Assembly (NCBI RefSeq): GCF_018617395.1 | Contig: NZ_JACSKC010000001.1 | Location: 1,798,001 to 1,862,000 of the forward strand | Length of the DNA: 64,000 nt | DNA from: Exiguobacterium sp. s48 | GTDB taxonomy: Bacteria > Bacillota > Bacilli > Exiguobacteriales > Exiguobacteriaceae | Direction: 5' to 3' | Shown here: positions 18,594 to 27,706 of the stretch, piece by piece | How positions within the stretch are numbered: the first letter of the stretch is position 1 | Layout: every line of letters starts with the position of its first letter | Program-made: the position numbers and the translations under genes | The notes under the pieces: model-generated | Databases searched by the model: none | Seen by the model: only the letters and a program-made list of their open reading frames with translations | Told to the model about the DNA's origin: nothing

Positions 18594-19919
18594 TTATGAT
18601 TCATTGAATACCTCGGCTCGAACACGGAACCAATAGACACTAATCAACCCGATATTGAACAACCACGTCAGGCCCAAAACACCAAACATCCAACCTCTCG
18701 GGATTTGAAACGATAATTCCGTATTGACGGTCTGTCCAACGTATAAACCGTACGCTAATAATCCGACCATCAAGAACGAATACGACACGACCATTCCGAA
18801 CCGCTTCCATAATTGAAGAAGTAATGATGCGAATTCTTTATTTTCACCATACTCACCAAATAGATACGTGTGACTCACATTAGAATACATCGTCTGTGTA
18901 TATCCACTTACGAACAATACCGGTATGAACGCAAGCGGATTAAGAAAACCAAGGAAAAACACAAGGGAAGAAATCAGTAAAACGAGATAAGGGTGTCGCG
19001 CAAAATCAAATATATGACCAAACAAGATCCAACCAATCACGCCGACTAAAAACGGAACGAACACATATATCATTAACACTTGGAACGAATAGAGAGCAAT
19101 GCTGACAAACACAGCACCAATCAACGTCCAACCGCCGAACAATCCGATGACAAATGACAATAATTGAACTTGGCGCGTCCGACTCGCCCCAATGAAGGCG
19201 CGAACTCGTTTTTGGAATAACAACCAACCCACATATGCTAACAAAATAATCATCAGACTAAACACTTCAATGTAGCCTCGCGCTCCTTCCAAGAGACTAA
19301 GGAGACGACTAATCAACGTAAAGACGGTGATCGCGATAAAGGCGCGGAGAAAAGAACGGGTTTCAAACTGCCATGTCGCCGATTTTTGAAGGGGCAACTT
19401 TCGTACAAATAGCCACGGCAAAATGAGACTCACTAAGAATAAGGTGATGGCAAGATTGTACGACTGTGACAATGCGTAAGAGAACACAGCGATCCAGCCG
19501 ACTAACGCGAGGACTAATGGTAATGAACTGCCACTCTCTTCATTCGAGTCAGCTTTCGCAGCAGGCTTCAATTCATTCAATTGCGATAAAATCGTCGTCA
19601 TGATGGTACCGACTCCAATCGAGCCGACACCTACCAAAAATGCGCTCCATTCAATGGCACGATCAAATGGAAGAACAAAACACACGAGACCGACGACAAG
19701 GATAGACAAAGCAATTAAAAACGTATCCTTTGAACCACGTCGACCAATGACATACACCCACAATAAGAGACCAGACATACTCGCCACATAAAAAATCAGG
19801 AATGGAATGAGACGCCCGACACCCTCTTCGACAGCCATGATAGATAAAAACAAAATCTGGGGAAGGATTTGACTACTGAGCGCACTGACAATTGTGAGAA
19901 GAACCACCAACTGTTTCAT
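18594..19919 (-). CDS. Polytopic membrane protein, MFS-like, unknown role
   Basis: 441 residues with about 12 membrane segments and a short hydrophilic loop near residue 120 (KPAAKADSNEESGSS), giving a 4/8 to 6/6 arrangement like a major-facilitator carrier. I see no clear MFS signature (no GxxxDRxGRR), so the family is uncertain. The late segment NVSHTYLFGEYGENKEFAS is the only notable polar conserved-looking stretch. ATG 19919 is chosen because AAGGGA is 5 nt upstream. It lies between fadF and rpoE where B. subtilis has the acyl-CoA dehydrogenase gene acdA. Confidence 0.65.
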   Translation of the reverse strand: MKQLVVLLTIVSALSSQILPQILFLSIMAVEEGVGRLIPFLIFYVASMSGLLLWVYVIGRRGSKDTFLIALSILVVGLVCFVLPFDRAIEWSAFLVGVGSIGVGTIMTTILSQLNELKPAAKADSNEESGSSLPLVLALVGWIAVFSYALSQSYNLAITLFLVSLILPWLFVRKLPLQKSATWQFETRSFLRAFIAITVFTLISRLLSLLEGARGYIEVFSLMIILLAYVGWLLFQKRVRAFIGASRTRQVQLLSFVIGLFGGWTLIGAVFVSIALYSFQVLMIYVFVPFLVGVIGWILFGHIFDFARHPYLVLLISSLVFFLGFLNPLAFIPVLFVSGYTQTMYSNVSHTYLFGEYGENKEFASLLLQLWKRFGMVVSYSFLMVGLLAYGLYVGQTVNTELSFQIPRGWMFGVLGLTWLFNIGLISVYWFRVRAEVFNES

Positions 19920-19978
19920 CGTTGTCCCTTCTTTCATCTCTGTGAATCACATCATTTCCCTTTTCCCGTTGCACGTAC

Positions 19979-20015
19979 AAAAAAACAAGGCATGAGATTG
20001 ATTCATGCCTTGTTT
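19979..20015 (-). terminator. Terminator after fadF
   Basis: 13-bp stem AAACAAGGCATGA / TCATGCCTTGTTT on the reverse strand followed by T residues. It separates fadF from the downstream membrane-protein gene. Confidence 0.88.
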
Positions 20016-20020
20016 ATCTA

Positions 20021-22147
20021 TTATTGTACAACTGGTTCTGGAATCTCGATGGCTTTCAGCGAACGATCGAGCAATTCGACGACATCGAACGTGCCGACGG
20101 TCTCATCGACTTCTTTCGCTTTCGTTCCATCAGACAACATCGTCAAACAGTACGGACATGCCGAACCGATGACGGTCGGTTTCGTTTCAAGAAGTTGTTC
20201 CGTCCGAGCCACGTTGACACGTGTCCCGACTTTTTCTTCTTGCCACATGAGACCACCACCGGCTCCACAGCACATACCGTTTTCACGGTTACGTGTGGCT
20301 TCGACGAGTTCGACACCCGGGATGCGTTCGAGGACAAATCGTGGTGCGTCGTAAATGCCATTGTAACGACCGAGGTAACATGAGTCGTGATAGACGACAC
20401 GTTCGTTCACTTGAAGATCCGGCTGAATCCGACCCGTATCGAGCAACTCGGCGAGTAATTCGGTATGGTGATACACTTTCACGTCAGTCAAACCGAAGTC
20501 CGGATACTCATTTTTGAAGGTGTTGTACGCGTGCGGGTCGACCGTGACGATTTTTGTCACGCCATACTTCTCAAAGAGTTTAATGTTCGCTTCGGCGAGT
20601 TCTTGGAAGAGTAACTCGTTTCCGATTCGGCGTGGTGTGTCCCCTGAGTTTTTCTCTTCGTTTCCGAGAATGGCGAAGGAGACACCTGCCTTGTTCAACA
20701 CGCTCGCAAAGCTCTGCGCGACTTTTTGGCTACGGCTATCGTAAGAGCCCATCGCGCCGACCCAGAAGAGATACTCAAATTCTTCTCCCGCTTTTTTCTT
20801 CTCTTTCGCCGTCGGGATGACGAGCTCTGTGTCCTTACGCCAGTTCTCGCGTTCTTTCCGGTTCATTCCCCACGGGTTTCCTTGACGCTCGATATTAGCG
20901 ACCGTGCGCTGCGCTTCTGGGTCCATTTTCCCTTCCATCATGACGAGGTAACGACGAAGGTCGATGATTTTATCGACGTGCTCGTTCATGACCGGACATT
21001 GGTCTTCACAGTTCCGGCATGTTGTACACGCCCAGATTTCTTCTTCCGTGATGACGTTACCGATCAATTCGTCTGCAACGAGCATATGTCCATCTTGCGC
21101 CGCTGCTGCAATTTCAGCACCTTGCGTGTTTTGGAACATGAGTGCCGGTGCCCACGGTGATTTTCTCGTGACCGCCGCACCCTTCATATTCATATGGTCA
21201 CGAAGCTTGACGATCAAGTCCATCGGCGACAACATCTTCCCAGTTCCGGTTGCCGGACATACATTCGTACAACGTCCGCACTCGACACAGGCGTATAAGT
21301 CGACGAGCTGCTTCTGGTTAAAGTCTTCAATCTTGTTGACCCCGAAGACGATCTCTTCATCCGACTCTTCCGCTTCTTCCATCGCTGAAAAATCAACAGG
21401 TGCCAAGCGACCGACTTTGTGTGTGCGGCCGAGCCAAACGTTGAGCGTGCCGGCGATCAAGTGCGCGTGTTTCCCTTGTGGAATGTAGACCATGAAGCTG
21501 AGTAAGAATAAGAGGTGCATCCACCAAAAGACAACAAATAAGGCGAAAGCGACCGAACCTGGTACCCAAGATAATACAGACCCGATGAGTGTCGCGACCG
21601 GTTCACCCCACATCGGAAGCTCTTCCTTATAGACGAGGTAAAACCCGTTCCCAAATAAGACGGAAACCATCAACCCACCGATGAAGATGAGGGCGAGACC
21701 TGCTAAGAAGTTTCGCTTCAAGCGTACGAGCTTCTCGACGTAACGACGGTAGAATCCCCAAACAACCGCGACGAGAATCATAAGCATGACGATTTCTTGC
21801 ATGAATGTAAAGATTGGATAAAGTGGACCGAGCGGAATGTGTGGGAAGCGCGTTCCGACCGCTAGTCCTTTCCAAATAAAATCAATCGCCCCGAATTGGA
21901 CGAGGATGAAGCCATAAAACATCATGACGTGAATGGCGCCACTCTTTTTATCCTTCAACAATTTCTTTTGACCGAACACGTTGATCATGACCTGTTCAAG
22001 TCGTTCTTTGTTCGTTTGGCTCCATTCTGCTTTCTTCCCGAGCTTGATGAACGTATAGCGCTGATGAACCAGCGTAGCAAATAAATATACACCATAGCCG
22101 AGGACGAGCAAGAATAGAATCCAGTTGACCATTAAAAATGTAGACAT
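20021..22147 (-). CDS. fadF: FadF-like membrane iron-sulfur oxidoreductase
   Basis: 708 residues. The N-terminal half (about 1-240) has some six membrane segments, like a nitrate-reductase gamma-type quinone-reacting subunit. A central domain then carries two [4Fe-4S] motifs, CVECGRCTNVCP and CTTCRNCEDQCP. The C-terminal half has two cysteine-rich CCG domains (HDSCYLGRYNG with CCGAGGG, and GSACPYCLTML). It matches B. subtilis FadF/YwjF, which probably passes electrons from acyl-CoA dehydrogenases (via electron-transfer flavoprotein) to menaquinone. ATG 22147 lies 8 nt after AAGGGGGAG; an upstream TTG overlaps that site. A FadR-type palindrome covers its -35 region. Confidence 0.92.
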   Translation of the reverse strand: MSTFLMVNWILFLLVLGYGVYLFATLVHQRYTFIKLGKKAEWSQTNKERLEQVMINVFGQKKLLKDKKSGAIHVMMFYGFILVQFGAIDFIWKGLAVGTRFPHIPLGPLYPIFTFMQEIVMLMILVAVVWGFYRRYVEKLVRLKRNFLAGLALIFIGGLMVSVLFGNGFYLVYKEELPMWGEPVATLIGSVLSWVPGSVAFALFVVFWWMHLLFLLSFMVYIPQGKHAHLIAGTLNVWLGRTHKVGRLAPVDFSAMEEAEESDEEIVFGVNKIEDFNQKQLVDLYACVECGRCTNVCPATGTGKMLSPMDLIVKLRDHMNMKGAAVTRKSPWAPALMFQNTQGAEIAAAAQDGHMLVADELIGNVITEEEIWACTTCRNCEDQCPVMNEHVDKIIDLRRYLVMMEGKMDPEAQRTVANIERQGNPWGMNRKERENWRKDTELVIPTAKEKKKAGEEFEYLFWVGAMGSYDSRSQKVAQSFASVLNKAGVSFAILGNEEKNSGDTPRRIGNELLFQELAEANIKLFEKYGVTKIVTVDPHAYNTFKNEYPDFGLTDVKVYHHTELLAELLDTGRIQPDLQVNERVVYHDSCYLGRYNGIYDAPRFVLERIPGVELVEATRNRENGMCCGAGGGLMWQEEKVGTRVNVARTEQLLETKPTVIGSACPYCLTMLSDGTKAKEVDETVGTFDVVELLDRSLKAIEIPEPVVQ

Positions 22148-22190
22148 CCCCAAAACTCCCCCTTATGAAAACGGATTCAATCTTGAATTC

Positions 22191-22223
22191 AGTATATCAA
22201 ATGATGAATGAACAGTCATTCAT
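22191..22223 (-). promoter_or_regulatory. fadF promoter overlapped by a FadR-type operator
   Basis: Reverse strand ATGACT (22219-22214) and TATACT (22196-22191), 17 bp apart. The 20-bp palindrome ATGAATGACTGTTCATTCAT (22223-22204) covers the -35 box. B. subtilis FadR binds TGAATGA-NTAN-TCATTCA, and both arms are identical here. Fatty acyl-CoA would be expected to relieve repression. Confidence 0.8.
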
Positions 22224-22239
22224 TTTTGTGAAGTTCTCG

Positions 22240-22956
22240 TTAGAAGTTTAGAAGATGTTTCAAGATGAGCAATAATCCCCCATAACTGCATACCGCCAAT
22301 ACAAATGTGCGGAAGTGCAGATTTCGATCCGACGGGAGTTCAAACTTCACGATATTGAGAATCATCGCCCCAGCCACGAACGCAAAGCAGAGCGCTTCGA
22401 TGTGCGTAGCCAAGTCAATCCAGCGTGAAACGAACCCACCGAGCAAAATCCCGCCGCTCAACAAGTAGCGTCCTTGTCGCATGTAACGTTCACCATAGTG
22501 CCGATTCAAGTCATGACCGAGCGCTAAAAAATGCACGCCGAGCGCTGTTGCATAGAAGCTTCTCGCAACGAACGTCACCGAGTCGGCCGTCACGACATAC
22601 GCTGAGAAGGTCATATAGGCTGTAAGGAGTGTCACCTGTAGCCAATACGAAACGGCCCGATCGACCGCCTCATCTTGAAAGTGAGGGGTTCGAACGAACC
22701 GCATCGTACCGTAGAACATCGTGAATCCGATGAGACTGACGATATAAATCTCTGAAGGTAGGGCCAGATTCAACCAATCGACGCGAAGCGTGTCCTGGCG
22801 TTTGTTCAACGACGGCAAAAGATACATGAAGAAATACGTGATGGCGATCCCACTTGAGAAAGAGAACCACTTCTTTGAAGGTACGGTCTCTTCCCGAAAC
22901 AAATAAATGCCGAAGAAGTTAATCAGCGCCAAATAGATGATAATCCAGTCCGCCAT
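22240..22956 (-). CDS. Unknown membrane protein, about seven segments
   Basis: 238 residues, mostly hydrophobic, starting MADWIIIYLALINFFGIYLFREE. Notable polar positions within helices are HFLALGHDLNRHYGERY near residues 142-158 and SRWIDLATHIEA near 180. I do not recognise a family. It starts 7 bp after the end of a GNAT gene on the same strand, so the two are probably co-transcribed. The FadR-type operator lies just downstream and belongs to fadF. Confidence 0.65.
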   Translation of the reverse strand: MADWIIIYLALINFFGIYLFREETVPSKKWFSFSSGIAITYFFMYLLPSLNKRQDTLRVDWLNLALPSEIYIVSLIGFTMFYGTMRFVRTPHFQDEAVDRAVSYWLQVTLLTAYMTFSAYVVTADSVTFVARSFYATALGVHFLALGHDLNRHYGERYMRQGRYLLSGGILLGGFVSRWIDLATHIEALCFAFVAGAMILNIVKFELPSDRNLHFRTFVLAVCSYGGLLLILKHLLNF

Positions 22957-22963
22957 CTCGTCT

Positions 22964-23482
22964 TCACCCTCTCAAGTCAATCCAAAACCGCTCGACGATC
23001 GTCCCGTCCTCTTCCGTGTACGGTGTGTCCGCGATACCCCCGTTGTTTAAAATGACTTGACGGGAAGCGACGTTAGTCCTGTTACACGTGATGAGTGCAC
23101 GCTCAATGCCAAGTTCTTTTACTTTCTCGAGCGCAAGTTGCAGTTGGATGGTAGCGAGTCCGCGCCCGCGCGCACTCGGTTTCACCCCGTACCCGACATG
23201 ACCGCCAATCTTCAAAAGTGATTCATTCAACTCGTGACGAATGTTCGCTGCCCCGAGAAGCTCTTTCCCGTCCGTGAGCCAATACGTCGTGCTCGGGACC
23301 CAGCCTTCCTCTATATGTTCACGTAGCTCTTTCTGACGCAACGTGTTGACGTATGCCTCGAAGTCCGTCGTTTCACGGTCCACCGAAGTCGGGACGATCC
23401 GCTCATCGCGTTCATACCATTCCTCTAAAAATGCGAGAATCTGTTCTTTTTGTTCGACAGACGTCTTGATTAGTCTCAACAT
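22964..23482 (-). CDS. GNAT acetyltransferase (YhhY/PhnO-like)
   Basis: 172 residues. The acetyl-CoA binding loop is PSARGRGLATIQLQLALEKVKELG near residues 110-133, with GHVGYGVKP ahead of it and ALITCNRTNVASRQVILNNGG after it, a clear GNAT. The start at 23482 has GGGGGA 6 nt upstream; nine extra codons upstream are unsupported. Substrate unknown. Probably the first gene of a pair with the membrane protein at 22240. Confidence 0.87.
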   Translation of the reverse strand: MLRLIKTSVEQKEQILAFLEEWYERDERIVPTSVDRETTDFEAYVNTLRQKELREHIEEGWVPSTTYWLTDGKELLGAANIRHELNESLLKIGGHVGYGVKPSARGRGLATIQLQLALEKVKELGIERALITCNRTNVASRQVILNNGGIADTPYTEEDGTIVERFWIDLRG

Positions 23483-23608
23483 CCCATTTCCCCCTTTATT
23501 TCTTTCCATTCGCGTTCTCTAAATTGATTTCCTTGTTCCTTCATCTTAGGGAACGCACACGCCAATTAAAATAGACGTTCGGAATGAATTGTGTCCCCTT
23601 TCAACCAT

Positions 23609-23641
23609 AAAAAAAGCGCCATCTTGTTCAGATGACACTTT
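23609..23641 (-). terminator. Terminator after the 23650-24494 gene pair
   Basis: Reverse-strand stem AAGTGTCATCT / AGATGGCGCTT (two G-T pairs) with loop GAACA and seven T. Confidence 0.8.
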
Positions 23642-23649
23642 CGCTATGC

Positions 23650-24078
23650 TTACTCTTCAAGTCCGAGACGTTGCGGCATATGTGGCGCGAGTTGTCTCGC
23701 TTCCTCTAACCGTCCCGCTTCGACGAGCGTATGGAAATGTAAAAACTGTTCGTGTGATGCATCGCTGATGGCAGCCAAATAATCGACGTACCGATCGTAA
23801 ACCGCTTTGTCTTCTGGGCGTGCCTCGATGAGTGCGATATACAGGCGAACCGTATCTTCTCCGTAAAGAAGCGGGAACTCATCATTCAATTGAAGCAGTT
23901 TATCGATTGAATTGACATCGACCCCGTTCTCCTGGTCATAATGGGCAATCACTTGTTCGGCATGATCTTCAAGACGACCGCGCCACTCTTCATACTCTTC
24001 TTCGTTCGTTTCGAGCATCTCAAACCAGTCTTCATTTAACATTTCTTCAATCTTGTTTACACGTTCTGTAAAGTTCAT
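23650..24078 (-). CDS. Acidic helical protein of unknown function
   Basis: 142 residues, strongly acidic and predicted all-helical (MNFTERVNKIEEMLNEDW). A second half with VRLYIALIEARPEDKAVYDRYVDYLAAI and FLHFHTLVEAGRLEEARQLA looks like one or two TPR-like helical pairs. No signal peptide or catalytic motif. Its ATG overlaps the stop of the DUF1934 gene by four bases (ATGA), so the two are translationally coupled. No family recognised. Confidence 0.7.
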   Translation of the reverse strand: MNFTERVNKIEEMLNEDWFEMLETNEEEYEEWRGRLEDHAEQVIAHYDQENGVDVNSIDKLLQLNDEFPLLYGEDTVRLYIALIEARPEDKAVYDRYVDYLAAISDASHEQFLHFHTLVEAGRLEEARQLAPHMPQRLGLEE

Positions 24079-24494
24079 ACGTCCTCTCCTCCTTCAAATG
24101 TCCATGCGACATGTACCTCATATATCCCTACGTCTTCTTCGTTCATGGATAATTCATATACGAACGTACATGATTCTTCGGACACATCGAGTCGCGATGT
24201 CGTCGTCGCCATCGTCATCGACATATATGGATTCTTGTATAAGCTTTGCGTGAAGCGACCTTCGATGAAGGAGTGATTCATCTCGATCGGTCCTTTGCAG
24301 ATGAGTGCCAATCGTTCCGGCGTATACTTGATTGTCGTCGGGACCGGTCCGTCCTCTTGTTGTTGGTCAAACATGAGAATAAATCCCGTCTTCAATGGAT
24401 AATATAAGCCGTCAGCCGAAAGTTCGATCGCCTCCGGCATGTCACTCATCCGTGTTGTTTGCTGGACACGCACGCGAAGTGGTTCAATCGCCAT
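24075..24494 (-). CDS. YwiB-like DUF1934 beta-barrel protein
   Basis: 139 residues with the DUF1934 pattern: VRVQQTT, LYYPLKTGFILMFDQQ, TTIKYTPERLALICKGPIEMNHSFIEG, and alternating strands to the end (VYELSMNEEDVGIYEVHVAW), like B. subtilis YwiB, a calycin-like barrel. ATG 24494 lies 6 nt after AAAGGGGG; an ATG two codons earlier touches the ribosome site. In many Bacilli this gene precedes argS, which is not here. Molecular function unknown. Confidence 0.8.
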   Translation of the reverse strand: MAIEPLRVRVQQTTRMSDMPEAIELSADGLYYPLKTGFILMFDQQQEDGPVPTTIKYTPERLALICKGPIEMNHSFIEGRFTQSLYKNPYMSMTMATTTSRLDVSEESCTFVYELSMNEEDVGIYEVHVAWTFEGGEDV

Positions 24495-24545
24495 GCTCAT
24501 CCCCCTTTCCGTCAACTCATCGTACCATATTTAGCAGGAATCGTT

Positions 24546-25106
24546 CTATCGACGGTGCTTCGTTTTCACATAGACAAGATGGTCTACCCACTCATCGTTC
24601 TCATAGATGAACCCATCTCTCGTGCATTCGTATGTCATCCCGACACGCTCCGCAAGTAACACCGATGCCCCATTGTCTAGGTTGATATGTGCTTCGATCC
24701 GTTGGAAGGATAACTCTTCGAATGCGATCTCCATCGCTAGGTCGACCGCTTCTTTTCCATATCCGTGACCCCAGTGTTGATTATGAATCGTATATCCAAT
24801 CCTTCCCCAATGAAACCCATCTCGCGCCAAGGTAGAGAAGTCTACCATGCCAAGGTGCGCCCCGTCTTCAATCCGAAAGATGGCAAAGATATAGGCACGG
24901 TCCTCATGCGCAAGCGATTGATGCGTATCGACTAGTTGATCAAACCAAACAGATGTACAGTCTCTCATATCTAATTTCCCAGGATCGTACATGTGTTGCG
25001 AAACACGACGGTACGTAAAGCCGCCTAACCATGTGTCATAATCCTGCTTCTCTAACGGTCGTAAGATGATTCGATTCGTTTTTCGTTGATGAGTAAATCG
25101 GTTCAA
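24546..25106 (-). CDS. GNAT acetyltransferase, RimJ/RimL type
   Basis: 186 residues: IILRPLEKQDYDTW entry, IGYTIHNQHWGHGYGKEAVDLAMEIAFEELS with the acetyl-CoA loop near residue 113, then RIEAHINLDNGASVLLAERVGM. The start is a TTG at 25106 with AAGGGGA upstream; no better in-frame ATG exists near the N-terminus. Substrate unknown. It may be co-transcribed with the S51 peptidase homologue 34 bp upstream. Confidence 0.87.
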   Translation of the reverse strand: MNRFTHQRKTNRIILRPLEKQDYDTWLGGFTYRRVSQHMYDPGKLDMRDCTSVWFDQLVDTHQSLAHEDRAYIFAIFRIEDGAHLGMVDFSTLARDGFHWGRIGYTIHNQHWGHGYGKEAVDLAMEIAFEELSFQRIEAHINLDNGASVLLAERVGMTYECTRDGFIYENDEWVDHLVYVKTKHRR

Positions 25107-25140
25107 TCTCTCATGTCCCCTTCCTATTGCTTAGACACAT

Positions 25141-25803
25141 TCAGAAAAACTTTTTCCAATTCCCTTCTGAAATCACATCGACCTTCCCATCCTTCACACG
25201 AATCGCCGTCTCGTCGTCAATCGCATAAGCTGGTGCTTGTAATGTCTCCGCCCAATCCGCTGCATGACGTGATGTGTTCCCCGGTAACATTTCATGGTCT
25301 AGGTGCGGAAAAATCGAGAAGTCGACAAACCCTAACGTCTCATCGCTCTGCTCATCGGATGAACGCCATCCGACAAATTCCTCCCCGATTCGTGGGGTCA
25401 TCACCATGCTCCCCGCACTCAATCCGACGTAAACTCCATTCCAAGAAGGGAGTAACGCCGCCACCCCGGACTGTTCCATCCAATGATGTAAAAAGAGCGG
25501 GTCGCCACCGTTCACTAACAGGACGTCGGCCTGTTCAAACGCCGGTCTCCACACCGATTCATCAATGCTCGGAAGCGCGCTCAGTTCGAGCACCCCAACC
25601 GACTTCCAACCTAACTCACACATCGGTGTCGAGAAATCCCCATTGAAAAAGTTCCATGCGTGTTTCGTTCCCCCGTTCAGTGCATAAATGGCTGTCGGTA
25701 TACAGAGCGCCTCACACTCCTCAATCGGTTTACCCAATAGTTCCAGAAGCGCTCGTTTGATGCTTTCGTTCTTAATGCCTGCTGACGTCAATAATAGTCT
25801 CAT
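25141..25803 (-). CDS. Peptidase S51 family (dipeptidase E-like)
   Basis: 220 residues. Rossmann-like N-terminus MRLLLTSAGIKNESI, VLLVNGGDPLFLHHW, and the nucleophile elbow YVGLSAGSMVM near residue 128 with the catalytic Ser, then FPHLDHE and AYAIDDETAIRV with the conserved acidic residues. This matches the aspartyl dipeptidase / cyanophycinase-type S51 family. Likely cytoplasmic peptide hydrolysis; specificity for Asp-Xaa dipeptides is possible but not shown. Confidence 0.88.
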   Translation of the reverse strand: MRLLLTSAGIKNESIKRALLELLGKPIEECEALCIPTAIYALNGGTKHAWNFFNGDFSTPMCELGWKSVGVLELSALPSIDESVWRPAFEQADVLLVNGGDPLFLHHWMEQSGVAALLPSWNGVYVGLSAGSMVMTPRIGEEFVGWRSSDEQSDETLGFVDFSIFPHLDHEMLPGNTSRHAADWAETLQAPAYAIDDETAIRVKDGKVDVISEGNWKKFF

Positions 25804-25869
25804 CTATAACTCCTCCTTTTTCATCTATATAAGGAGTTCGCATGAGTCGCCGTCATCCCCTCTATTCAC

Positions 25870-25906
25870 AACAAAAGGCCGTAGACAAATTCTCGCCTAC
25901 GACCTT
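25870..25906 (-). terminator. Terminator after the GH13 glucosidase gene
   Basis: Reverse-strand stem AAGGTCGTAG / CTACGGCCTT with a 12-nt loop followed by TTG. It overlaps the region just past the stop codon. Confidence 0.75.
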
Positions 25907-25920
25907 CCAGTCATGAAAAA

Positions 25921-27666
25921 TTAGCTGATTTTATACACGCGACCTTCGAACGGTTTCAAGTGAAGGAGCGACGATTCCGCATCACCTTCAACCGGCATGT
26001 TGCTCAAGACGACATCTTGCGCACGAAGCGGTTGACCCATATCGAACATCGTCTCTTTCGCCGTCAAGTTCGTGACGACGAGGTACTGCGTGTCACCGAG
26101 TGTACGCGTATACGCATAGACTTCCGGGTGATCTGGCAAGACGACATCGTATGACCCGTAGACAAACGTTTCATCATCTTTACGAAGTTGAATCATCTCT
26201 TTATAGAAGTTAAAGATGGAGTCCTCATCTTCAAGCTGTGATTCGACGTTGATATCCGTATAGTTCGGATTGATACCAACCCACGGCTTCTCCGCGAACG
26301 TGAAGCCAGCGTTTGGAGCATCACTCCACTGCATCGGTGTGCGGGTGTTGTCGCGTGACGAGTTCCATGTGATGCGCATCATCTCGTCATGGTTCTTCCC
26401 TTGCTCGACACCGATATAGTAGCGGTTGCGTGTCGCAATATCATCATATTGGTCGATTGAATCGAATTTGACGTTCGTCATCCCGATTTCTTGACCTTGA
26501 TAGATGAATGGTGTTCCTTGCATGAGGAAATACATCATCGCAATCGACTTCGCGCTCTCTTTCCAGTAACGCTCATCGTCTCCCCATTTCGAGACCGTAC
26601 GTGTCTGGTCATGGTTTTCGACATAAAGGGCGTTCCATCCATCGGCCTCAAGTCCTTTTTGCCATTTCGTCAACACGTTCTTCAAATGGACGACATCTAG
26701 TTTCGAATCGGCATCCTCACTCCAAAGGTCCATGTGTTCGAATTGGAAGACCATGTTCATCTTCCCTTCTTTTTCGCCGACCCAAAGGTGCGCATCGTCA
26801 GGTGATACACCGTTTGCTTCACCGACCGTCATGATGTCATGCTTATTGAACGTCTCGTCACGAAGCTCTTCTAAGTAGTCGTGAATTCCGTCCACGTTCA
26901 TGTGCATCTCGAATGACGGTACAAAGTCGAGGTCGTTCGGGTTCGGCAAATCGGCGAACGTCGGATTCTTGCGTATATGACTGATCGCATCGACACGGAA
27001 CCCGTCGATTCCTTTTTCGAGCCACCAGTTGATCATGTCGTATACGGCTGTACGCATCTCTGGATTTTCCCAGTTGAGGTCCGGCTGTTTCTTCGAGAAG
27101 ACGTGCAGGTAGTATTGCTCCGTCGCTTCATCGAATTCCCAAGCCGAACCCCCAAAAATGGATTCCCAGTTATTCGGCTTCGATCCGTCCGGTTTCCCGT
27201 CGCGCCAAATGTACCAGTCACGTTTCGGATTGTCTTTTGAGCTCTTCGATTCAATGAACCAAGGGTGCTCATCAGACGTATGGTTGACGACAAGGTCGAG
27301 CAACAGTTTCATACCGCGCTGATGCACCTCGTCCAATAAGCGGTCGAAGTCTTCCATCGTACCGAATTCATCCATGATGTCTTGGTAGTCACTAATGTCA
27401 TACCCATTATCATCGTTTGGCGATTTGTACATCGGGCAAATCCAGATGACGTCAATGCCAAGGTCTTTCAAATAGTCGAGCTTATCAATGATTCCTTGAA
27501 TATCTCCAATTCCGTCTCCGTTCGCGTCATAAAAACTGCGCGGATAAATCTGATAGGCGACGGCTTCTTTCCACCAGTTGCGTTTAAGCGTTTGTGTTTG
27601 TTGTTCTCGTTGTAAAAGTTGCATGTGATCTAGATACTCCTTGTCCCAAAACTCACTGCTCATCAT
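25921..27666 (-). CDS. GH13 alpha-glucosidase (oligo-1,6-glucosidase / trehalose-6-P hydrolase type)
   Basis: 581 residues. (beta/alpha)8 barrel with WWKEAVAYQIYPRSF, LDLVVNHTSDEH, the nucleophile Asp in DGFRVDAISH, the acid/base Glu in MTVGEANG and the third Asp in VENHDQTR. The GMTNV segment after QGQEI and the ANDG...GDGIGDI loop are those of intracellular oligo-1,6-glucosidases. It has about 29 residues more at the N-terminus than typical relatives (MNRxWWKE...). The true start may be internal, since AAGGAG lies 12 nt before ATG 27624 while 27666 has no clear ribosome site. No PTS or transporter partner lies beside it, so substrate uptake is encoded elsewhere. Confidence 0.92.
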   Translation of the reverse strand: MMSSEFWDKEYLDHMQLLQREQQTQTLKRNWWKEAVAYQIYPRSFYDANGDGIGDIQGIIDKLDYLKDLGIDVIWICPMYKSPNDDNGYDISDYQDIMDEFGTMEDFDRLLDEVHQRGMKLLLDLVVNHTSDEHPWFIESKSSKDNPKRDWYIWRDGKPDGSKPNNWESIFGGSAWEFDEATEQYYLHVFSKKQPDLNWENPEMRTAVYDMINWWLEKGIDGFRVDAISHIRKNPTFADLPNPNDLDFVPSFEMHMNVDGIHDYLEELRDETFNKHDIMTVGEANGVSPDDAHLWVGEKEGKMNMVFQFEHMDLWSEDADSKLDVVHLKNVLTKWQKGLEADGWNALYVENHDQTRTVSKWGDDERYWKESAKSIAMMYFLMQGTPFIYQGQEIGMTNVKFDSIDQYDDIATRNRYYIGVEQGKNHDEMMRITWNSSRDNTRTPMQWSDAPNAGFTFAEKPWVGINPNYTDINVESQLEDEDSIFNFYKEMIQLRKDDETFVYGSYDVVLPDHPEVYAYTRTLGDTQYLVVTNLTAKETMFDMGQPLRAQDVVLSNMPVEGDAESSLLHLKPFEGRVYKIS

Positions 27667-27706
27667 TTATACTTATCTTATTCGTGCTGTGAACTTTATA
27701 TCATTA

